64,000 nt of DNA from Diphasiastrum complanatum (lineage: Eukaryota; Streptophyta; Lycopodiopsida; Lycopodiales; Lycopodiaceae): NCBI GenBank assembly GCA_029204225.1, contig CM055113.1, positions 7,905,852 through 7,969,851 of the forward strand, in the 5' to 3' direction. Positions 9,366 to 21,400 of this stretch are shown piece by piece. The translations under genes and the position numbers were made by a program. The notes below the pieces were generated by a model. It did not search any database. It was not told the origin of the DNA and saw only the letters and a program-made list of their open reading frames with translations. Each line of letters opens with the position of its first letter. Position 1 is the stretch's first letter.

Positions 9366-10139
9366 AAAGATGCAGAGAGAGAGTAAAAAGATTTCACATA
9401 GTCCCTCTGGACAAGTCAAGTTTTAGGACATTCAACTGTTACCTGCCACCATCTCACAAAACACAACCGCACGAGTTAGTTACGTGAGGAAGACAGGTGT
9501 CATAGCTGAGCATCAGTTGTTATCCATGTCCGAAATAAGATTCACTACTTTATCAGCTGAACTGCAATACACATCATACGTCCAACCTTCCCTACCATGA
9601 CTTGCATCATTAGCAATACATTCTGCCCTAAAACGAAACCGTATCAGGGCAGATGCATAATGATCAGTATAAGGGCGAACCCAATGTATTACGTTCACAT
9701 TAACATTCCACATACATAAGAAGCTATCTTGCAATACACAGCATATAGAGATATGACTCCTGCATCGGTGCTAGGTACTAGGGCAGATCCGTGTCATACT
9801 AGCCCCAAGAACCTCCAAAGAAAACAATTTTGGAGTCTAAACACCTTATACCTTGGGCAAATCCATGTCATACAAGCCCGCAAGAGCCAAACCCTAAACC
9901 AAGTACTAGCTCACATACAGCAGCCGCATTAAGTTTATCAATCTTTAATGTGCTATTAGCATTACATCTCATCCTCATAAATTTAACCACGAAACGCATA
10001 TCTTCAGGAAAAACCCTAATCAACCCTAACACATCTTTAAGTTTTCCATGAGTAAATAAACCAAGGTTGCAGTCCGCATTCCTGATCTGTTGCTTGGTTT
10101 CAGATGGATGCGGGCTACATTGAGTAGAAATCTGGTTCT
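9366..10139. other. Non-coding stretch
   Basis: No gene seen. A short imperfect duplication is visible: GGCAGATCCGTGTCATAC near 9,783 and GGCAAATCCATGTCATAC near 9,857. AAACCCTAATCAACCCTAAC, a telomere-like scrap, lies near 10,011. Confidence 0.4.
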
Positions 10140-10159
10140 CGGGGGGCTACCGCCCCCCG
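10140..10159. other. GC hairpin
   Basis: CGGGGGGC pairs perfectly with GCCCCCCG around the tetraloop TACC, followed by AACCCCC. It stands out in AT-rich surroundings. G-run/C-run hairpins of this look occur at ends of some small transposons, but no element boundary is visible. Confidence 0.6.
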
Positions 10160-10325
10160 AACCCCCTGTTTCAGCTATTCCAAAAGAAGTATACAATTCT
10201 CGCCAATCTAAGGAAGGCTCCTTCTAACTCTTTCTATCATTTTCAAACAGAAAACGGAATCAGTAGATCTGCAAACCATTGGCATCAGAACACCATTCAA
10301 AACTGATTTAGTTAGTATTAAACTC

Positions 10326-10390
10326 AAAAAAAAAAAAAAAATTGGCCATTACTACTTTTTCCATGAAACAAAAAAAAAAAAAAAAAAAAA
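10326..10390. repeat. Two adenine tracts
   Basis: Runs of about 16-17 and 21 A separated by about 30 bases, directly upstream of the three-hairpin block. They could be the remains of a retroposed A tail. Confidence 0.6.
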
Positions 10391-10393
10391 TTT

Positions 10394-10470
10394 GCGATCC
10401 GGGTCGCGGATCGCTGACGTTCTGGATCGCACGATCCGGAACGTTTTTGCAGCAGATCGCAATCCGCTGC
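10394..10470. ncRNA. Three consecutive near-perfect hairpins (unidentified)
   Basis: Hairpin 1: GCGATCCG (10,394-10,401) pairs with CGGATCGC (10,407-10,414). Hairpin 2: 13-base arms 10,417-10,429 and 10,432-10,444 pair with a single G-T and a 2-base loop. Hairpin 3: GCAGCAGAT (10,449-10,457) pairs with ATCCGCTGC (10,462-10,470) with one mismatch. All three share GATCGC or CGATCC. It could be a structured RNA, a small transposon or a cruciform; ncRNA is only one possible label. Confidence 0.3.
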
Positions 10471-12195
10471 AACACATAAATAAACCGTATGGCTCTATGC
10501 GTTTGACATGCTTGTATAAACTTTAAACTTGGGTGAAAAGACAAAACATAATGGTGTTCTTACGTATAACTTCGTACCTGGATGCGAGGCGAAGGCATCT
10601 CTTGAGAGCTACCCTTCTCCAAATAGGTAAGCGAAACACCTTCCTTAGGTACTAATGATTCCAATACGACGTTGATGGGTTAATAATAGCGCAATGTCCT
10701 TAATAGGTTTTCTTATTTCAAGAAACATATCAGGTTTAATCAAGGGAGTTGAAAGTGTGACTCACCACAAGTGCATAATAAGAGGTTACATTCACCTCTA
10801 ATGCCATAGAAACATTCCATACTAGTTTTTTAATTGATGTCCAGCAACCCCTAAAATGTATCATTTCTTTGATTATCATTATGCTCAAAGACACTAATGC
10901 TTTAAGTGTTTGATAGAATCTTCTTATGTTATGGCCAATCTTAACTCATAAAAACCGTATGAAATGATAATTTCCATGAGCAATTAGGTTTCACACATCC
11001 ATTGGCAATTACTTAGCATATTTATGAGGCAAACCAAAGGCCTATTGGGCGGCCCTCTGCAATAATGCATTAGCTGTATTTGAGAAGATCGTAAATCCCC
11101 CAAAACTGGTACCAGGGGATAGGAGTCAATGTGCAACAACCGTTTATAAGCAGGAGGAACCAATGACCCGAACAACTTATGGGACAATTCCTGAGGACCC
11201 CAACGCACGCAGGCAGTCGCACAGACAGGCAGGCGAACTGTGCGTCGCTTGACAACACAGCCCTGCAACAAAATGATGGGTCCAGAATACTCTGAGTACC
11301 ATAAGTTCCAAAGAACAAATAATGAAGTGCCAAATTATTGTGCATAACTTCTATTTTGTAACTTGTATTCCATTGTGTCCTATATCTGGCAGTAAACATT
11401 AATAATTCTATATATGAATCTCCTGTAAGTGTGAAAAATTAATTTAGATACCCTTTATGATTTAAATACCATTCTACACGTGTGTTAACTTTGGTTCTCG
11501 TACTTAATAAAAATTGTTTTTATGTACATGCATGCATGAGGGGACATTTAAGTCAAGAAACTACAAGTAGCAAGTTTTATTATTCATCAAAAATAAAATC
11601 ATAAATATAATGATAAGTTTCTCTAAATAGTGCTGATCTCAGGAAGCTCAATAAGGGATCAATTGTCTCATTTTGTGATATCTCCATGTAGAGCTAGTGT
11701 GTTTGAATTAGCCAAGTGATGTCTTGTATGGATGTACTACTTTGGATGCTGTATTTCCAAAGCTAAAGATACGGGTCTCAAAAGTTGTAAGTGGGTGAGC
11801 ATATATTCGTCTGATGGTGCAGGATCTTATCCTCATCTGATGGTGGAGGATCCATGGTGGTGCTAGAGAGATGAAAAAGCACCTCTCAACCATCCTCCAC
11901 GGTTGGATGAGGGGCCCTGCCTGCACCCTTTAGCGAAGTTGAAACTATGTTCCCATAAGTGGGACACCTTGCTGAAGTATTATTCTCTTTTCTATGTAAA
12001 TCTGTAAGAAGGTATCTTATTTTTCAATCCATAAGATCTGTTCTGTCTAACTCCAATGCCAAAAGGGGATATCATTGCACACTTGCTAGAAAATGGAAAT
12101 CTCTTTTTGGCTTTTTTGGGAGTCAAATTTCAAGTGTAATCTTGCAGGAAAATTTTATTTTTTGATGCTTTTATTTCTTCTTCTGCTTGAAACAG
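10471..12195. other. Non-coding stretch, probably intron of the ERMP1-like gene
   Basis: No exon or transposon recognised. It ends in a pyrimidine-rich tract and AACAG at 12,191-12,195, a splice acceptor for the first exon seen. If the gene is complete, the intron extends left beyond the LINE. Confidence 0.4.
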
Positions 12196-12420
12196 GTTTT
12201 ATACTGGGGGATGTCGTAATGGCAGCTTTGCTTGGCTCAATAGCAGTGATGTGCTTGGCTCCCTTTTTGCCTGTTTTAGGAGTTTGGATTGGAACACCTC
12301 ATGTGATACGGTTTTTATTATATTTTAGCATTGGAGCTGCTGCCTTATCTTCCCATGTCTTTCCATACAGCACAACTGCTCCTAAACGGCTTATTCTACA
12401 GCATACGTTTCGTACTACAG
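12196..12420 (+). CDS. ERMP1-like exon (membrane spans)
   Basis: 225 bases after acceptor AACAG, ending ACTACAG before donor GTACACC. Encodes two hydrophobic spans followed by FPYSTTAPKRLILQHTFRT. Confidence 0.75.
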
Positions 12421-15400
12421 GTACACCATCTATTTTCTTACAGTACACATTACAATAAGTTGCTGTCTGCCTTTTGCATGCCTACACACACACACACAAC
12501 AGCATGTTTTAATATGCAGGTTCATGAAAGTTGGAGTCTTCAATGGATTTCCACTTTCAACTTCTTACACTCACTGTTCGTACTTCAGAAGTCTTTTTCT
12601 ATATGACTTTGGCTGCTAATATGTCAGGACATTGTCTATATCTCTTGTATGTACATTGTCTTTATCTCTTGTATGTCCATCCATATGTGCATTCATGACA
12701 AACTTCCAACATCAAGAGAGGAATGAAAGGTGTCCGCCATCAGGCTATATGTGCAGAAAACATAGCCTCGTTCAAAAAGCTCTTACATCCTTTTCCAAAG
12801 TCATGGAGTGCCAAGAATTTTCAGTTGATATCATACTGTAGAATGCTTAGGTGGAAATTCACCAAGATCCCCGAGGCTGCACTCAACTTTTTATTTAGTG
12901 CATCAATTTTATTTGCACCTGAATAATAAAAGGAGTGCGCGATTATCAAGTACATTTTAAATTTCATTGATACATATCTGGAACATGGTTGCGATAGGAC
13001 TTCCTCCTTTGTTAAAATGCTAATCACATCCATTTCCACTATGATTGAAGAGCTTGGAGGATTGCTTAAGAAGAAACCACATGTTATGTTTATTTAAAAT
13101 GATGTATTCACACACACTTGCTGATCTCTATTATTGACTTTTCTGATCTAGAGACACTTTGAAAATTGGTCCTAAAAACAATTTCTGCAGGAGCAAGTGT
13201 ATTACTCGAGTCAAGTTATGATTTTGCGACAGTGGATGCAAATTCCTGGACATTTGTTTTGAAGAATGCGCCTGACGTTGCAGAAAGCTTGCATCCACCT
13301 CCAAAACTCTCTCGTGAGAGTTCAGCTAGCACTTTTATGGTATATGATTATGTTCTAAACATACGCTCCTAGTAGTCAAGAGGATATAAAAGCACAAAAT
13401 TTTCCTTTTCAAGATTTAGCATGCTTTGAAGAAAGTTTTCATGTGTATTTGACCCTTAGTATCTTCATAGATACTGGAATTTAAAGTGAACCTTAAGGCT
13501 GTGTTGTATGAGGTTATGACCCTACAACATGATCTCTTAGGTTTCCTGGAGATTGACAAATGATGTAGATTATTTCTAGCCTACAGGTTTCATTGCAACA
13601 TCAGAAGCCTCTGTTGTGCTTATAGCCCTATTGTAACTTTATTATTTAAGCCAGTGCCTGCACAGTGTTTGCAATGTGGGGGCATGTTCAGAAAACGCTG
13701 ACTAGAGTTTAGTTCTTAAATATTATAATAACCTTATTTCTGTGGTAGATTCGCCTATTAAAACCCTAAGGGAAGCAAAAACTTTTATGCTTTTGAAGTG
13801 GAAAGCTCAGCTGAGCATTTTTTATAAATTGATTGTCACGATCTGGCTCCCAGCCACCTCATTCACTTTTTATTCAAAATTTGGCAGGGACTATATCCAA
13901 TTTCATTGCTACTTTCTCCCAGTTTTACAGTTCCAGTCACCAGTCAAAGAAAGCAAGCCGCTTTTCCACAGCTCCATCTCATTAAGATACAGACTATGGA
14001 AGATTCTAAAAGCATTAGACGGAAGATATATATGGAGCTTGATCTGGGGTAAGACTTCTAAATCTTCATCATTTCTTATCATGAGCAGTTAGTAGCTTAC
14101 ATATTAGAAAGCATACTGATGCCTCTGTAACTTGAACCACTGCAGGTCACTGAAGGAAGTTTGGGCTTCAGTGCTGAACATCACAGGACCACTAGCACGT
14201 TGGTCGTTTGCAGAAGAGCAGTTACAAGGTGAATTTATGAACAAAGTCTGTCTTTCGCAGTTCTACAACTGCATTGAACTTCACTGCATACACCCATTCT
14301 CCTTCCTTTTTAATCTAGTGGCTTGGATTTTGAACAGATTTCTATATATGGCACTACAGAAAGCATAAAGATGACTTCATTTGATGAATAATGAGCAATC
14401 CCTTTCAAAGATTACTAAGGATCACTAACTACAGTTGAGTTCTTCCATGAAGAACCCAAGCATCTCAACAATCAAAAGCTATCAAATGAGTGGTAAAAGC
14501 ATCGTGACAAGATGGAAACTAGTCAAACCTAGAGCCCTTTTGTAATAAAGCATGAAGTGGATGGCTAATGGTAGCAAAGTGAGGTACATGCTTGAGAAAG
14601 TAAACGACAAGACCCAATAACATACAAACAGTATGAAGATCAGTAGGAGTCGTGGTTGCATGATAGCTTGACATTTTTAAGGAGCAAGAGAAACACTACC
14701 ATTACTGACAAGAAAGCCCAAATCTTACAATAGCAAAAGTCATTCAGTCATAACAATAGCAAAAGTACACCTAGATCGCTTGGCATAAACTTGATGAGTG
14801 TTGAGAAGTTGAAATACATCTTGTAAATGGGTAGCATGATAAAGCAAATAAGAGTTGTAAATCAAAATATCATTTAAATATACAAGGATTCAACCCTATC
14901 AATGGACAAAGATATCATTCATGATGTTTTGAAAAGTATGGGGGTCATTGGTAACACCAAAAGGTAGAACCTCAAACTCTTAAAGACCTGTCGAAATACA
15001 AGAATTTGTCTTGAATTCATCTCCTAGGTGGATACAAATCGAATAGTAGCTAGAATCCAAGTAATCTTAGAAAAAAATTGGCCTGCCCTAGCTGATCAAA
15101 AATTCATCCATATGAAGAACGGTTCATTGATTACGAATAGTTAAGTGATTGAGTGCCCAATCATTAAAACATAAGTGTTTAGTGCCATCTTTCTTATTAA
15201 CAAGTAAAATAGCGGCACCAAAAAGGCTCTGACTAGGAACAATTCTCCTCGTTGCAGTGGATCCAGAACTGATGTTGGATCTTAGCTTGTTTGGATCGAG
15301 ACATATGATAAGGAGCTTTAGAGGTAGGATGGGCACCAAGAATAAGGTCAGTATGATGGTTGCTGGGACATATAGGAGGTAACACACATCAAAAACAGAT

Positions 15401-18400
15401 TGATAGGTCATAAGTATATCAAACATAGTAGATGAAATAGGAGGAGAAGAAACCAGAGGAGAGGTGGCAAGGAGAGCACAGAAAAGAGCCACGCTATGCA
15501 GATTGTTAAATCTTATTCAGGCTTAGAGAGAGGAAACAACTAGAGAGAGAATGACAAGAGGGTGAAAGACTAAAGTGCCCAGAGAGAAATGGCTAAACAG
15601 AAATATTATAAATTAGAAGAAATGAGCATTTTTCCAAATGCTCAAGAAGGTATTTGATACCGTGTTATGAATAGATTCACAAATATGGCATCATAAAGCA
15701 TAAAGATGACTATAATTGCTTAACGATGAATAATTTTCTCTAAAGATCACCAGATACAGTTTGATACAAAGCCTTGTAGTTTCTTACATGAAGAGTCCAA
15801 GCATCGCAATAATCAAAAGTTATCGAATGAGTGTCCTTAATCCTTATTTATCGTCTTTTGAGGAACTGTCAAGGAACCTTCCAGAGCCCAAGCATCTAAC
15901 TAATTGAAAGCTATCAAATGAGTGTCCTTAATCCTTATTTGTAGTCTTTTGGCGAATTGTAAAGGAACCTTCCACAAAGCCCAGCTGCACCATTTAAATA
16001 ATGGGGAGGCAACACTTTTAGACAAAAATAGTGCTCCCAGCTGCTAGGTGCCCTTAAATGTGGTAGAGATTGCTTGTAATTTGTAGAACTTTGGACAAGT
16101 ATTTCTCTTTGGTTATTGCATAAATGACTCCAGCATGATCTTTTTGATTACTTTTCTTCAACCTAAAGTTGGTCACTCATCTGAATCAATCTATAACACT
16201 TCGTTACAAATCGCATGGTTGTTATGGACACACAATCCGAACTTCTATACTATGCGCTTATTTTTCCCGCAACTAATTTGGGTCCCCCATTTCTATTATT
16301 ATGTTTTAAAATACATTTAATACTTAAATGGGCCAAATGCCTTAATTGGATGTCCTAGAATGATTGGCTAACTACTATAAATAGAGGCCATCATTCTATC
16401 ATTATTCAGTTTATGCTTTGGAGTCTTGAGCTCTTTGTAGGGGAGTTCCGTCTTTGTACTGGAGATTCTCCTAAACTATCAACTACCAATGATATTCATA
16501 TGGTTTTCTTAGTCAAAGAATGCTTTTTGCTATCTTCTACTTCAGTTGATACCAATATCTGTGATTGTGATCATAACATGGTATCAGAGCACTTTCCTGT
16601 CCTCTGAATTTTGTTCTCCCCCTCTGACCTCATCACCACCTCTGTCTCTCTCTGATCTCTCACTGCCCTAGACCTGCCCTAACCCTAAGCATAATTATTC
16701 ACCCTAATTCTAACCCTAATTTCTCTCCTCCTTAACCCTAACACTAGTTGTCCACCCTAACCCTAACCTTAATTTTTGCCCTAACCATAATTTTATGCCC
16801 TGCTACCTCCACCCGTTCTGTTTTGCACCGCCCTTTATGCCTTTCCACTGATTCGTCATCATGTCTTCCATTGCCTCTACATCGTCTTCTTCCCAAGGCG
16901 ATTTTCAAACTCAGCTCGATGATCAATTGATCCACATTAACCAAATTCTCACTTGTCAACAATCCATGCAGTCCAATTAACAATCATGCAAACCAGTCAA
17001 CAATCCATGCAAGTCTGCTTTCACTCCATTTTATCCTTTGTTTCTCATACAGTCCCTGATCCTGCTCCTCCTACTCCTCGTGCTTTTGCTACTCCTCTTG
17101 CTTCTTTTCCTACTCCACTTGTCCCGCTTAACCCTTTTGCTCGTGATTTTTGAGATAAAGTTACTCTCAGTCTGTAGCAGCTCTTTTAATGGTACAAAAT
17201 TTGGAACTAGTTTTTTTCAGCTCAACACCTATTTTCGGCTCACACTTGAGCATCAAGTTCAACTTGTTGTGCTTCATCTTTTTGGACGAGTGTTAACATG
17301 GTGGCATACACATCCAATCACAGCGTGACCTCTATCGGCTTGACAGCTTGACCTCTATCAACTTGACATCTACCGGCAATTCAAACAAACGGGTCCTCTC
17401 TTAGAATATAATGAACAGTTTGTTGATTTTTCTTATATGTTCACTAATGTTCCCCTTGTTGAGGTTATTGGTTGTTATAAAGCTAGGTTATGTGGTGCCT
17501 TACATTATGATGTTCATGCTTTTCAGCCCTCTCCTTTTGATCATGCTATGTTGCTTGCCTACTTTACAGCATAAATATCTAGACTAGCAACCGTCATCCT
17601 GTCTCGTTATTTTACTCATCCTCCTTTTTCTCATTCCGTTACTCCTATCGTGTCATCCCCTTCTGTTTCTCAATCCTCTCTGTCTCCTCCAATTTCTTCT
17701 ATGCGTCCTCCTTTTGTTCCTCGTAATGTTGTTTTTAAACACTAATCCTTCCAAAAGATGAATGAAATTCGTATTAAGAACCTTTGTTTTGATTTCGTAG
17801 CTCTAATCATTATTATAATTGTCCCCATCCACGTCCACCTGTACTTTATAGGTCCATGAGGTTGTTGATCCTGACAATTCTTCCATCTACCTTATTGAAG
17901 AATTCCTTGACCCTCCACCTCTTGATGATTTTGCTGAATGTTTAGCTCAACTTGCTTATGCTACCTATTCTGGCACTCTTGGCTCTTGTCATATTCGTTT
18001 ACGTGTTTGTATTACAGTTGAGTTCATTGCATTGGTCGATACTAGTAGTTCTCATCCTTGTTCTCCCATTTGGTGTTACCAACAGTCCTACTTTTATTGG
18101 CCTCATATGAAGTCTGATTTACTCACTCTTATTTAGCATTATAGTTTTTGTGCTCGAAATAAGTACCCCCGTGCTAAAACTCCTAGTCTCTTCAACATTG
18201 GCCTATTCCACATCGTCAGTGGACTGATATTTCTATGAATTTTATATTAGGCTTGCCCCACACAGCATGGTCATGACACTTGTCTTGTTGTGGTAGATCG
18301 TTTTTCCAAACAAGCACACTTCCACCTGTCAAGTCTACTCTTACGTTTGAACAATATACTCACATTTTTTTATCTAAGGTATGTCGTCTTCCTGGCCTTC

Positions 18401-21400
18401 CACTTTCCGTTCTTACTGACGGTGATTCTCGCTTTACTTCTGGTTTTTGGAAAGAACTTATGCGCATTTTGGACGTTCATCTTTTTATTGGTACTACTTA
18501 TCATTCATCTGTAGATGGTCAATCTGAGGTTCTGAATTGTATTTTAGAAGATTATTTGCACAACTTTGTCTCACCTACTGGTCGAGATTGAGATCAGCAT
18601 TTGTGTTTTGCAAAATACAGCTATAACAATTGTGCTAGTAGCAGCACAGGTGTGTCTCCTTTTACCAAGTATAACCACTGCCCCCTAATGATTTTCCTCT
18701 GACTTTATCTTCTTTTCTTGCTAATGCCCATGGTTGTATTGTGCAGGCACAACATCATTTAGCATGTGTCCATCATCAGTATACGTTTGTGGCTGATCGT
18801 CATAGGTCTAGAATCTGTTGAGGGCCAGTTTGTTTACCTCCATCTTTCTTTTGCCTGCCATAAATTTGTTCAGGGTCACTCTCTTACCAAGAAGTTGTTT
18901 GTGCATTACTATGGTCCTTTTTCTGATGCTCGAAAAACTTAATCTTGTCACATATCGTCTACACCTGCTTGAAACTACGCGTGCATGTGATATCTTTTTT
19001 GTCAGTTTACTTTGCTCTTCTCTTTTTCCTGGTGTTTCTCATGATCCTTCTTTCCTTCCGCGACCCAGAGCTCTTTCCTTTTTAGCTTGCTGCTATATTG
19101 CAAGTTTGGGTCCTTCGTCGTCGTCGCCTCATCCAGTTTCTTGTCCAATGGGATAGTTGATGAGGCTACTTAGGAGATGTTTTTACACACATACCTTTAT
19201 TACAGGAACAGGGTCGCTCTCTTCACACTTTGGTACACGACACTCCTATTATTGATCTACCTGTCACTAATGTACCTCCTGCTATTGTTGTTGCTTCTCT
19301 TGATGCTAATGTACTTGATATTGATGGTCCCGATGCTCTTGCTATTGGTACTTCGCTTATTGTAATGATCTCTTAGCCGCTCAGACATCCGACATTGATT
19401 ACTTACTGATATGCTTTAAAGTACTAAAAGTGGGTTTCTACGGCTCTAGGGGATTCGCTTGTGGACTGGGACCCCTGCACAAAATTATAACCTATAAGAG
19501 AAAATGACAATTAGAGAGATACAAAAGTAGCTCTAGCAATTAAAATACAGCCCACATTGAAGGCAATGTTTCAAAAAGGGGGAGCGTTATGGAGACACAG
19601 TCCATACTTCTCTACTATACACTTATTTGACCTACACCTATTTGGGGTCCCGCAGTTCTTTTATTATGTCTCAATAAATTTTGATAGATTATGCTATACC
19701 AAGAAACATGGTCCATCTTTTGATAAGCATTTTGCAATGGGATGCGTTAGTTGCGATATTATTCTCATGAAGATAATCTTGAAATTGCTTTGCAACTTTT
19801 TGCATTTCTGTCAAGTCAGTTTACTAAGCACCTTTAATGCCAGCTGACAGCCAATCAAAGCTCATTTCTATGACAATCCATAGGGACATTCCACAAGGAA
19901 TTCATCAAAAATTTCAGGACTACTTTGAGAAGTGACCCTGAATGGCTGAAAATTATGAGACGAATTAGTCGGTGTCTGGTGTTAATTCATGGTCATCTCA
20001 TTACTTTGGAATGTTAGCCATTTTCACAACTGGGGGACTCATTTCTTAGCATTTTGTGTTGATCGTCGCATTCCAAAACTCCAAATTTATAGCTTTTTCA
20101 TCTCATAGTAAAAAATATCAAACACATTATCAAAAGCAAATCACAGAAATAACCTAATGAAACCATTCTTTAGTAGAACATAGGATATTGAGATGACACT
20201 GAGTAGCTTACAAATTTCCTAGTCTACAATTTGAAAACTAGGGTTCATCAATTCTACGTTCTGGTACTATTCTTATTATGATTCATATAACACCCAACTA
20301 AGCATTACATATCCCTAAATTGACTATAAAAATTGCTAGTTCAGTGCAGTAGTTAGCAGATAATCTAGTTCCTCCCAATCTCTCCACTGCTTTAGATCAG
20401 ATCTTGAGGTCTAAATACTTCAAAGCAAATGTATGCTGAAAGGAATGTCTCAAATGAGAGATAGGAGGCTTATCAGTGTCAACAATTTCTCAGACACTCC
20501 TCTGCATGTATCCTCATTGTAGGTTCTTCCAACTCCTCCAGGCCAAATCTCAAGAGATTAAATCCTACTTGAAGGGGATGAGAATCTTATGAACTTGCAT
20601 ACACTCCACCTTAATGATGTCTTCTATTGCTTGGAAGGTATGCTATCATCTGAAGTCCAAAGTTTAATATTACAGCAGTTTTTAGAGACACTCGTAGCCT
20701 TTAAAGAGTATGTGCAAAAGAAATTGACGGGCTTCCCTTTGTCAAAAGTAGCAAAGGAAGGCTGAAACAATCTCCCTGAATGCTAATTGCATGGGCACCA
20801 TAGCTTCATTATCACTGGGCCTTCTATGACCAGACTTCCAGAAACCACGGTTGCAAGCAATTGTTAAAGACAGTTATTCCTTACAATTGATCTAAGTTCT
20901 TATTTCCCGGCCACATTTTCTTGAGGACCTTAAAATGCCTTTGAGGAAACCTTTTTTGTTTGTTCAACCATTAGCTTTTGATTGCATGCCTAAGCCTGCA
21001 ATTCATGTCTTTTTAGCTCCGCTCTCATAAGAACAATACAATTGGTTGCAATATCTCGAATTAACATCATTGTAGTGATCTCAGGGCTGAAATCAAACCT
21101 TTTTGCACACGCCCAAGAAAATGTGTTTCAGCCTAGAAAAAGCCTTAACACAATCCATCCTAGCTTAGATCTGCATTGAAAATAATGTGTAAGTTTTTGT
21201 TGGCGGTCAAAAGAGTTGAAAGTCTTGCCAAGCTCTCTGTGATCGTACACACGAAGGCCAACAAGCTGGCTTTGAGACCACCTGAAACAACTCAAAAGTT
21301 CAGATTTAAAACTGATTGTCAAGCTCCTCTGTGTCGGTTTACCATCACTGTGAACCAGCTTACATTGATCACAGACGTTCTACAACAACAGCTTGCTACC

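Larger units (their letters stand above)
14328..16000 (-). mobile_element. Decayed Ty3/gypsy element inside the intron (minus strand)
   Basis: The left (3') LTR fragment at about 14,328-14,500 and the right (5') LTR from 15,663 share GCATAAAGATGAC, AAGCAT and AATCAAAAG segments. On the minus strand the 5' LTR ends ...CATAACA and is followed by GGTATCAAATACC, a diverged initiator-Met primer site. Between them are scraps of reverse transcriptase. Most of gag, protease, RNase H and integrase is missing. The right edge of the 5' LTR is uncertain (it may reach 16.1 kb). Confidence 0.65.
16220..19685 (+). mobile_element. Decayed Ty3/gypsy element inside the intron (plus strand)
   Basis: 5' LTR 16,220-16,578 (TGTTATGG to CATAACA), primer site TGGTATCAGAGC at 16,579, gag, a protease scrap, a short RT scrap, integrase with a chromodomain-like tail, purine tract at 19,573-19,584, and a partial 3' LTR from 19,585 (CGTTATGG) matching the first about 95 bases of the 5' LTR. 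Order gag-PR-(RT)-IN is Ty3/gypsy. RT and RNase H are almost entirely deleted and many stops are present. Confidence 0.8.

Noticed and set aside
11070-11399. 109-codon minus ORF
   Set aside because: No motif, overlaps another frame of equal length, and lies in presumed intron sequence.
13742-14092. 116-codon plus ORF over an exon
   Set aside because: It overlaps the real exon 13,888-14,048 in a different frame; the exon frame matches the protein family and has good splice sites.
16677-16790. Interstitial telomere scar
   Set aside because: The tract lies exactly between primer site and gag of a retroelement and is degenerate, so a retroelement leader is the simpler explanation.
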